This document shows, one piece after another, positions 58,501 through 64,000 of a DNA stretch of 64,000 bases. Position numbers and translations under genes: made by a program. Source of the stretch: Vibrio ulleungensis (GTDB lineage Bacteria; Pseudomonadota; Gammaproteobacteria; Enterobacterales; Vibrionaceae); assembly GCF_016900875.1 (NCBI RefSeq), contig NZ_JAFEUM010000007.1, forward strand, positions 186,001 to 250,000, written 5' to 3'. Numbering within the stretch: position 1 is the first letter of the stretch; each line of letters starts with the position of its first letter. Below the pieces are notes generated by a model. The model ran no database searches, was not told the origin of the DNA, and worked only from the letters and a program-made list of their open reading frames with translations.

Positions 58501-59738
58501 TCAAAAATAATCTTATTACCACCGCCATTTCCACCAGAAATATTGAGGTATCCATCAATAGGTTCCCATACGCTGCTGCCTTGTTGATACCGATTGGATT
58601 GAATGCTATCTGGAAAATAAGGACAAATATCGGGAAGGGTAGTGTCAGGTGGGGTGACAGGTTCGTTATTACAATCTAACGACTGAATCTCAAGACCTTC
58701 TCCATTCAAGTTACCGGTTTTTAGTGGCGTATTCTTCTCTTCAATGAATCTATAATCTGCATCGCCGGGCCCTTTTAAGTAGTAATACTCTTTACCGCTG
58801 CTGCGTTGGTAATCGATTCGAACTTGGTAAGTCTCCCCCGTTATTAGAGACTGTTCATTAAATATGTAGTCAGCATCCGCAACTTCATTTTGAGTGTACC
58901 AAAGCGTTTGTTCTCGTTTGCTGCCCTGCGTGAAATAGACTTCTTGGAGAGTATCACTAGCCAGTACGTCAAAAGTTGTAATAAAGTCGTGCGAACCATT
59001 GACGTTACATGTTTGTAAAGGCTCTTGCTCTGGTAACACGGTGGTCATTTCAGCATCGCCGTAGAGCTTTATTTCATCAGCGGTCAATGTTCCCTGAAAG
59101 TCCATTCCTTGCAGGTCGATATAATTCTCAGCGACTATGTGCCCAACGAAAGAATTATCGTCTTCGTTACCCGTGATAGTGACAATACCGTCACCCACGC
59201 TGCTATCTATAGGTGAGACTAAAACAAAGTTATTTGGATCATCATTGACGACGGTAATCGTTGACTTGTCAAAGTTAAACAGTGGTGCAAAGAGCGTTAC
59301 ATTTTCTCCAACACTTAACCCATTACTACTGGTGAATTTTGCCTCTTTATTTGTGTAGTAAATGGTATTAGATGCTAAAGTGACTGTGCCACTTTGATCG
59401 TTGAGATTAACCAAAGTTGCATCTGCTGGAATTTGCCAATTTGGCGCTGTGGTTAACACAAGAGCTGAATTGGCCTCGCAATTTTTATTACTATTAGTTC
59501 CGCAAGGCTTATTTGGCTGCTCGATATTGTTGGATTCGGTGTAACCTAAATCAGTCGAGTCAACCGCTCCAGATATAGAATAATTATCTAATATCGATAT
59601 TGTGCCGTCTGCGTCCGACCAAGTCTGAGCCGCTGTTGCTGGGAGTGATTGACTAGGCAATGGCCAGTAAGGGGCACCTTGTGCAAGGCAGGATACAAAT
59701 ATCAGTGCGTAAAGCCATCTAATCCAAAGATTAAGCAT
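55587..59738 (-). CDS. mshQ: MSHA biogenesis protein MshQ
   Basis: A 1383-residue secreted or surface protein at the end of the MSHA pilus operon. Signal peptide at about 1-21 (LYALIFVSCLAQGAPYW). The first 650 residues contain repeated Ser/Asn/Gly-rich beta segments with several YxSxS-type strands and polymer-like loops. The middle has an Ig-like part (PNRFEISDSVQSVIANQATTITIQALQCDESGNP). The C-terminal third is the DUF6701-type region found in MshQ proteins (FYPKYLS...NQPLQHQFSVFAHAVDG and FRYGRMVLDDVAGNSGQGL). Its precise role in pilus adhesion is not established. It overlaps mshP by 8 bases. Confidence 0.88.
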   Translation of the reverse strand: MLNLWIRWLYALIFVSCLAQGAPYWPLPSQSLPATAAQTWSDADGTISILDNYSISGAVDSTDLGYTESNNIEQPNKPCGTNSNKNCEANSALVLTTAPNWQIPADATLVNLNDQSGTVTLASNTIYYTNKEAKFTSSNGLSVGENVTLFAPLFNFDKSTITVVNDDPNNFVLVSPIDSSVGDGIVTITGNEDDNSFVGHIVAENYIDLQGMDFQGTLTADEIKLYGDAEMTTVLPEQEPLQTCNVNGSHDFITTFDVLASDTLQEVYFTQGSKREQTLWYTQNEVADADYIFNEQSLITGETYQVRIDYQRSSGKEYYYLKGPGDADYRFIEEKNTPLKTGNLNGEGLEIQSLDCNNEPVTPPDTTLPDICPYFPDSIQSNRYQQGSSVWEPIDGYLNISGGNGGGNKIIFDDKNTTDALAFVSSSVSRASTSNNGCQYQDGENDGGACTVSNALNYFPDGVPDLDAFVASGPDIVAPESGNVDLSPGSYTSFSFGRNRSSITLAAGEYWVGSLSFNENDASLLVDGPVVIHYNTISFSQRDRMYLNAASSLDGFEHTDLTFIGHGADSKWHPVGGSDIKVSASVYVSSQSTVGFKVENTARFQMKGAITAPYIDFEARDTSFIQPQGIPGCSPPNPSVRLLLLTPKRAVNLTCEAGETLDFQVLNASNQPDGSFTGNIIANFSNSSTYVTTVKQGSSNGGNSYKTNTQGLLQIDLSDNTVGTVMVEAYIEGSESGTLQRGEYDFVPNRFEISDSVQSVIANQATTITIQALQCDESGNPAPISDDLYSGDKELELSITSYEAPTTLDLNVAEVISVKDRSDNWIAAPNSALELRFNSSASAETEVIYPEAGSVSYTLTDQVCITNDDNEQECEDIVGIQQLDARPWTFAICHDEKSLTGTSSSGDLDIDAFAAAGEFFTLNLHPLRYITGATDSATIDVTTLCGEAETQNFFGFDAPLGSAKLESTAIDSPTGGEIGDGILGTTEMTNEDQTNIVLNDLSWNDVGSLVVSASGAFLGDIKPGVRAIGRFYPKYLSAEDNVDHPTEHSSFAYMNQPLQHQFSVFAHAVDGTKVQNYHLFSPSYASEIQYIAQTSSAVDLVDRLFDDGSAIPTIYPVNNWVKTTPSDGEKPYSQLAVNFDAFSFMRTPILAETTFTDGPYTDSNTDFGLDVSRVFDGASWQTAIELTDEITQFVALQSAYDFRYGRMVLDDVAGNSGQGLTGSALIIPLRVEYWNGDRFIQNSSDGSTLAVGSTYNGEYHCVQQIWLDSGASVASFNGIGGVINGEASEQSIPSSSLLYGSHSDSSVREQIRMWLRIGSQEPQKVASIDPEINCPVNNYTNRPWLRYNWRNIGDEDPSAVITFGTFRGNDRVIYRGERGLTGN

Positions 59739-60207
59739 CGCTGTCTCCTTTCAACCAAACCTCTTGCACTCGCTCGACTTCAAACTTACTGCCATCACTA
59801 CAGCGTGCTCGAGACGTCACTTTAATAAATTGAAGTTCTTCTGGAATGTAACTTGCATCTAAGTCTTGAGGAATTGCGCGGCAACTTATTATTGGGGCAG
59901 TGCAGGCTAGATCATTATTACTCACCATGTCTTCAGTTGCTGTTGAGCCGTCGATACCTTCACATAGCTCAGCGACAGTACTAGTCGAAGCCGTTAAAGG
60001 GTACAACTGCGTCATTGCCCATTCATTGGAAGAGTGCGCCAAAAACCAAGCTTGTGTGCCTAATACTTCGCGGGTCAATGTGTCTTGATTCGACCAATTC
60101 ATTCGGGTGAGATTAGCGGCCAACAGCGCCAAAACCAAAATCACAAACAGTGCGACAATTAGCACACTGCCTTGTTGAGGTCTATGTGTCTGGTTTTTAT
60201 TGAACAT
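59731..60207 (-). CDS. mshP: MSHA biogenesis protein MshP
   Basis: A 158-residue PilX-like minor pseudopilin. N-terminal MFNKNQTHRPQQGSVLIVALFVILVLALLAANL gives a QQGS-type start and hydrophobic helix without a canonical GFTLIE. It overlaps mshO by 11 bases and mshQ by 8. The function as a minor pilin of the MSHA fibre is inferred from locus and fold. Confidence 0.85.
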   Translation of the reverse strand: MFNKNQTHRPQQGSVLIVALFVILVLALLAANLTRMNWSNQDTLTREVLGTQAWFLAHSSNEWAMTQLYPLTASTSTVAELCEGIDGSTATEDMVSNNDLACTAPIISCRAIPQDLDASYIPEELQFIKVTSRARCSDGSKFEVERVQEVWLKGDSDA

Positions 60208-60949
60208 TCATCACCTGCACATCATGTTGATATTCACTTACCTCGTCGCCCAAATTGAACACGAAGTTCATATGAATGAGGCCGCCACGTTGCAATGAGG
60301 CTTGTTCATACGCAAAACTACTGTCCGTCGAATTTACGTATTCGGCTACTGTCACTGTACCCTCTGAACTGGTTTCTCTTGTTAGCAGTGAGCCGCTAAT
60401 ACAATAGGTGACTTTATTGTCTTCATTGAACACAAAATGTCGTCGTCCTATCGAGTGACTTTCTACTGTAGAGAGCACCTCCCCCGTACTATCTATGGCT
60501 ATAGATTCGTCTTTCAAACTCAAGCGTTGGGGGCTACCACTTTCTAAGTCCTCGATCCGGCTTGGGTTGATGACCATAAAATCTTTATCATCAAAGGTTA
60601 ATGGATAGCTAATTCCATCATTACCCAGCACAAACTCAAGCGTTAATATCGGATTTTCTGGATCATCTAAGTCGAGTTGCTCAATATAAAACCCCGTATA
60701 TTTGATCGGGTAAAATGATAAGCATTTATTCAAGCTGGTCGTTTCAAAGCTGTTGGGGACGGCATGACGAAATTCACGCGTCATCTTTTCTAAAGCAAAT
60801 CGAGCTTGATTTTGTAGCCTCTGACGATCTGCCGAATCGACATATCCACGGGCACCAAACTCTACAAACCCAGCAATAGCTAAAAATAGTACAGAAACAA
60901 CGGTAATGGTGATGATCATCTCAATGAGAGTAAAACCGTTTCTTCTCAT
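60197..60949 (-). CDS. mshO: MSHA minor pilin MshO
   Basis: A 250-residue type IV minor prepilin with the site MRRNG/FTLIEMIITITVVSVLFLAIAGFVEFG, then a long globular domain with a PilW-like pattern (QRLQNQARFALEKMTREFRHAVPNSF). Overlaps mshD by one base (TAATG type) and mshP by 11. Confidence 0.9.
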   Translation of the reverse strand: MRRNGFTLIEMIITITVVSVLFLAIAGFVEFGARGYVDSADRQRLQNQARFALEKMTREFRHAVPNSFETTSLNKCLSFYPIKYTGFYIEQLDLDDPENPILTLEFVLGNDGISYPLTFDDKDFMVINPSRIEDLESGSPQRLSLKDESIAIDSTGEVLSTVESHSIGRRHFVFNEDNKVTYCISGSLLTRETSSEGTVTVAEYVNSTDSSFAYEQASLQRGGLIHMNFVFNLGDEVSEYQHDVQVMNVQ

Positions 60950-61509
60950 TAGTAGTTCCCTCGGTAACCAATCATCGAAACGGAGCCGTACGTGTTGTTT
61001 AATACTTCGACTGTGACTTTCTTCATTTCTGTTCCGTCGATACTTTCATATTCCACCTCAACAAAGACAGCGAAATTGGGGTAAGCGGAAACAATGCTAT
61101 CACCTAAGATATCGCGTAACGCTTTAGGATCATCGCTACATAGTGATTCACTCGCCGCATTAGTTGTCCAACACCCAATGTAATCGTCAACGTCGTTGTA
61201 AAGCTTAGGGTTATTGATTTCATCACTACTATCTGGACCAAACGGCTCGGTACACGCAGGTTGGCCTGATTCACCACAGCGCAGCAATCCTCCATTGGTA
61301 TCACTGTTGTCTGCATAGCCGCGAGCTAAGACTTCGGTCATAAAGCTTTGTGCAAGCGCTGAAGCCCGCACTTCGTAATGAGGTTTACCCGATTGGGCGA
61401 TTTCTGGAAAAAGAAAGCTCGACAATGTCACCATGGCGATCGCAAACACGACTATAGCGACAATGCTCTCGATAAGTGTGAAACCTTTTTGAGCATACTT
61501 AGCAATCAT
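60949..61509 (-). CDS. mshD: MSHA minor pilin MshD
   Basis: A 186-residue minor prepilin from ATG 61509 (GGGG upstream; the longer frame reads back through mshC). Prepilin site MIAKYAQKG/FTLIESIVAIVVFAIAMVTLSSFLFPEIA, then PilV-like EVRASALAQSFMTEVLARGY. Starts 11 bases inside the end of mshC. Confidence 0.9.
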   Translation of the reverse strand: MIAKYAQKGFTLIESIVAIVVFAIAMVTLSSFLFPEIAQSGKPHYEVRASALAQSFMTEVLARGYADNSDTNGGLLRCGESGQPACTEPFGPDSSDEINNPKLYNDVDDYIGCWTTNAASESLCSDDPKALRDILGDSIVSAYPNFAVFVEVEYESIDGTEMKKVTVEVLNNTYGSVSMIGYRGNY

Positions 61510-62002
61510 ACACATACCCCTGACTATTAATGCACACTGGGTATTTATCACCAAATTGATTAGTAATATCGATGGTAATTGGCATAGTGCAGCTGCCACT
61601 GCAAGTAGGGTTGCCTAGCAAATCAAAACTGACCTGAATGGAAGGAGAAAATGAGAGTTCAGTATTGTCTAAAAAGACTTTATCGCTAAATTGCTCACCA
61701 CTGGAACTGCACGCAGCGACTGAACCTAAGCATTGGTTGGTGACCGATAATTGATAGTGCTTACAGGCAGTGCACGAAGGATCATTAATATCTTCGATGT
61801 TGGATTGCATTCGGCCAAGTTGAATTTGTCGAATAACATTGATGCTTTGATCTTGAGCTGCGTAGCCAGAGAATTCGCCTACACCTATGAACTTACTTGC
61901 CGCATAAACCGCAACAATGGCTAATAATATGACGACCACAATCAGTTCAATAAGAGTGAAACCCAGTTGCTGCTTAAGATGTGGAAAAGGCTTTATAGTC
62001 AC
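61499..62002 (-). CDS. mshC: MSHA minor pilin MshC
   Basis: A 167-residue prepilin from GTG 62002 (GAGATG upstream), chosen because the leader MTIKPFPHLKQQLG then ends at the cleavage site before FTLIELIVVVILLAIVAVYAASKF. The frame reads further upstream only to a TTG. The globular part has paired cysteines (CTACKH, CLGSVAACSSSG, CSGSC). Downstream of mshA after a 426-base gap. Confidence 0.87.
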   Translation of the reverse strand: MTIKPFPHLKQQLGFTLIELIVVVILLAIVAVYAASKFIGVGEFSGYAAQDQSINVIRQIQLGRMQSNIEDINDPSCTACKHYQLSVTNQCLGSVAACSSSGEQFSDKVFLDNTELSFSPSIQVSFDLLGNPTCSGSCTMPITIDITNQFGDKYPVCINSQGYVYDC

Positions 62003-62076
62003 AAGTACATCTCTAATCACTAAGTGATTATAATTATACAAGAAATACAAACTACTGCATGAATTTCGTGCAAAAG

Positions 62077-62100
62077 AAAGGCTAGCAAATGCTAGCCTTT
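62077..62100 (-). terminator. Hairpin after mshA, terminator-like
   Basis: Stem AAAGGCTAGCA/TGCTAGCCTTT with a 2-base centre, followed on the minus strand by a T-rich stretch (TCTTTTG). It could partly separate high pilin expression from the minor-pilin genes. Confidence 0.6.
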
Positions 62101-62181
62101 ATACAGTTTTACAAGCCAAAGTGACATATCAATATAGTTAGTAAGATACAGTTTAGCTTTACTCTGCACATTTACTTATTG

Positions 62182-62310
62182 TTATGAACTTACTAAATAG
62201 CTATATACATTGTTACCCGTTTTAGCTGCTGTAGTTACTGAGGGCATAGCACCTGACTGAACACTTTCATAGGTTGCAACGTAATCATCAATAACTATCC
62301 GATGACACAA
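62182..62310 (-). pseudogene. Possible pilin-gene remnant (42 codons)
   Basis: An open frame on the minus strand, preceded by an in-frame TAG, that reads CHRIVIDDYVATYESVQSG and ends NNVYSYLVSS. The Gly/Ser/Thr/Tyr-rich sequence is reminiscent of the C-terminal part of MSHA pilins, but no N-terminal half is present. No ribosome site or ATG precedes it. It may be a remnant of a duplicated pilin gene or chance. Confidence 0.25.
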
Positions 62311-62428
62311 CAGCTATGTAATAATTAGCTATATTAAAATAGACAGCAATAACGAAACTGGCTTAAATAGCATAACTAAATTAGAGAACTACTATTGTTT
62401 TAGTTAATTACTAAGACTAAAAACCAGT

Positions 62429-62923
62429 TTAACAACCGCTAGCATCTGCTGCAGATATTGTAGGAACCCCACCCTCTACAGACGGTGCTGTATAAGAAAC
62501 TACACAACTTGTGCCGTCTGAACTATCAGCAAATCTGTATACGATCTCATCACCAGTACCTGTCCCAGCACTGCCCTGAGTTGTATCAACTACCCAATCG
62601 TCGCCTGTTGTAAGTCCTTCAACGGCTCTTCCGATACCACTTTCATCTGCTGCTGGGTAACCATAAACAGTAATAATGTCGTCACCACCAGCTATTCCAG
62701 TTGGAACTGCACCAGACTCTGACCGTTCCTGACCTTCGATAGCCGACTTACCATATACAATAGAACCTGCCCCTGCCATCGCACCTTTAAGCCCTTGCAA
62801 CGAGGATGCACGAGCATCAGATTGAAGATTCAAAAAACGAGGTGCTGCTGTAACAGCCAAAATACCCAAAATAACGATAACAACCACTAACTCAATAAGA
62901 GTGAAACCTTTTTGATTTTTCAT
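62429..62923 (-). CDS. mshA: MSHA major pilin MshA
   Basis: Major subunit of the mannose-sensitive haemagglutinin type IV pilus, used for attachment to chitin and surfaces. 164 residues. Prepilin site [32 protein letters not shown], then LQSDARASSLQGLKGAMAGAGSIVYGKS. The C-terminal half is variable and has the two cysteines (SCVVSY and the final SGC) expected to form the pilin disulfide loop. Directly follows mshB by 29 bases. Confidence 0.93.
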   Translation of the reverse strand: MKNQKGFTLIELVVVIVILGILAVTAAPRFLNLQSDARASSLQGLKGAMAGAGSIVYGKSAIEGQERSESGAVPTGIAGGDDIITVYGYPAADESGIGRAVEGLTTGDDWVVDTTQGSAGTGTGDEIVYRFADSSDGTSCVVSYTAPSVEGGVPTISAADASGC

Positions 62924-62952
62924 AATTCAATTCTCTTGGTCTAATTAAAATT

Positions 62953-63522
62953 CTAGTCTTCTAGTGTAACGGTGACACTACCTTTTGTAACATCGTACTC
63001 GAAGTAATGCCCAGAATCTGTGCTTCCCTCTAACTGTGTATAACGGCAGACATTTGCATCAATACGATCCGCACGGTATTTATAGGTAGAGTCGGCCTCA
63101 ACTTCAGTTGGAACGCCTACTTTAGGTGGGTTTTGCAACATAAAGTCCATTAAGTCACGACAGGTAGCATTGTTTGTAATTGATGTCGGTGAACTTCCTG
63201 TTGGTACATCCTCACCCACGTATGCTATAGGGTAACCATCCCGAAATCCATCATTGGTTGCACTTGTCAGCCAAAAGTAATCACCGTCATAATTTACATA
63301 GTTGGTGTTAGTCGCATCCAAATTAGGGCGAACTTCCGCTTCCCATTGCGCTCGTGCTGAGAGAACGGCAGTTGCATAACCGCCAGCAACGCCTTCAATA
63401 CTGGCTTGCTTAGCTTGATCGGTTACATCCAAGAATCGTGGTAGTGCAGCAACAGCCAAAAGGCCTAAAACTACAATTACAATCACGAGCTCTACTAATG
63501 AGAAACCACTTTGTCTTTTCAT
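62953..63522 (-). CDS. mshB: MSHA pilin-like protein MshB
   Basis: A 189-residue minor prepilin from ATG 63522 (a GTG six bases earlier is in frame). Prepilin site MKRQSG/FSLVELVIVIVVLGLLAVAALPRFLD, then VTDQAKQASIEGVAGGYATAVLSARAQW. The C-terminal half has two cysteines (ATCRDL and NVCRYT). It precedes mshA as in other Vibrio msh loci. Confidence 0.92.
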   Translation of the reverse strand: MKRQSGFSLVELVIVIVVLGLLAVAALPRFLDVTDQAKQASIEGVAGGYATAVLSARAQWEAEVRPNLDATNTNYVNYDGDYFWLTSATNDGFRDGYPIAYVGEDVPTGSSPTSITNNATCRDLMDFMLQNPPKVGVPTEVEADSTYKYRADRIDANVCRYTQLEGSTDSGHYFEYDVTKGSVTVTLED

Positions 63523-63619
63523 AAACACATCACTCTTAAGTTAACGTTATTTGTACCAATCATGTACAAACTTTGTACTAAAGTTGTTTGGGCGCGCAAT
63601 AATACACACCTGGTAACAC

Positions 63620-64000
63620 TTAATCTAGCGAAACTCTGACTCTGACAGAAAATTGACTGTTGTCGATCATTAAATTTAATTGTTGCCCTGTTTTGTATTG
63701 ATATTGGCACTCTATTTTGCCCGATTCATTCAGCTGAGTTATAGATGGTGAGTCATTACCAAACACAGCAATCGTCGGATGTAATATTGTTAGCCAATGC
63801 AAACAGTTAACATCATTATCTAAAGTAGGCAGCACCCACCCCTTATCATTAAAGGCAATACGCATACCTTCGGCTTCAATGTCGCTTGGTTGACCATTAA
63901 CAATCCAGTACTGTTTATACTTGTTCGCCACATCTAAAATTCGCGAACCTGTCACCATTAAGGCCGTATGTTCTGCCTCTTCTTCGACACTCAATAAATT
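63620..64000 (-). CDS. mshF: MSHA biogenesis protein MshF, partial
   Basis: C-terminal 126 residues of MshF, cut by the window edge. Visible are SVEEEAEHTALMVTGSRILDVANKYKQYW, GWVLPTLDNDVNCLHWLTILHP and a tail FSVRVRVSLD. The N-terminal TM helix lies outside. MshF is conserved in msh loci but its function is not well defined. Followed by a 97-base gap to mshB that likely contains the pilin promoter. Confidence 0.85.
   Translation of the reverse strand, partial: NLLSVEEEAEHTALMVTGSRILDVANKYKQYWIVNGQPSDIEAEGMRIAFNDKGWVLPTLDNDVNCLHWLTILHPTIAVFGNDSPSITQLNESGKIECQYQYKTGQQLNLMIDNSQFSVRVRVSLD

Larger units (their letters stand above)
62003..62428. other. mshA-mshC intergenic gap with hairpin and pilin-like remnant
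   Basis: 426 bases, unusually long inside this otherwise tight operon, and A+T-rich. It holds a terminator-like hairpin (62077-62100) and a 42-codon frame that may be the tail of a lost pilin gene (62182-62310). No other gene was seen. Confidence 0.6.

Overview
The window is chromosomal DNA from a marine gammaproteobacterium, almost certainly a Vibrio. The evidence is gene order: pepA-holC-valS, yrbG-kdsD-kdsC-lptC-lptA-lptB-rpoN-hpf-ptsN-rapZ-ptsO, mreBCD-maf-rng-yhdP-tldD, and above all a complete 3' half of an MSHA type IV pilus locus (mshF to mshQ) abutting mreB. Most genes match Escherichia coli or Vibrio housekeeping families over their full length. I saw no insertion sequence, prophage, CRISPR array or rRNA; one tRNA (Leu, CAA) is present.

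Layout. 1-4740: a sulfoquinovose (sulfo-EMP) catabolic locus with yihS (cut by the window edge), a GalM-type mutarotase, yihU, and divergent yihV-yihW. 4740-6456: a surface-repeat protein, a possible small ORF, an orphan MSHA-like pilin and tRNA-Leu. 6667-9419: an RDD membrane protein and the LPS-export permeases lptG/lptF. 9657-14857: pepA, holC, valS, with a palindromic repeat element between pepA and holC. 15172-19022: a DUF2061 protein behind a good Fur box, an orphan GH2-type sugar-binding protein, rraB and a chemoreceptor with a sigma-28 promoter. 19617-26533: arginine deiminase, argF behind a tandem ARG box, a LysR/aldo-keto reductase/GlcG-like module, and pyrBI with a leader-peptide attenuator, then ridA. 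26731-28345: an outer-membrane barrel protein and plsC. 28493-40941: murA-ibaG, the mlaFEDC lipid transporter without mlaB, then the yrbG...ptsO cluster. 41061-46890: mgtE, pmbA, darP, tldD and a nitrilase-family amidase. 46921-55428: yhdP, rng, maf, mreDCB. 55587-64000: mshQ, P, O, D, C, A, B and the end of mshF.

How the genes work together. A large share of the window builds the cell envelope: LPS precursor and export (kdsD, kdsC, lptABC, lptFG), phospholipid synthesis and traffic (plsC, mlaFEDC, yhdP), peptidoglycan (murA) and shape (mreBCD). The rpoN cluster carries the nitrogen PTS and RapZ. arcA, argF and pyrBI use carbamoyl phosphate, arginine and aspartate, and their visible control sites (ARG boxes, pyrimidine attenuator) fit that. 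The most notable accessory piece is the sulfoquinovose locus; the most notable absence is mlaB, together with a shortened MlaF tail.

All assignments rest on reading the sequence and recalling family features. No database search was run, and start sites chosen by ribosome-binding site are flagged as such.
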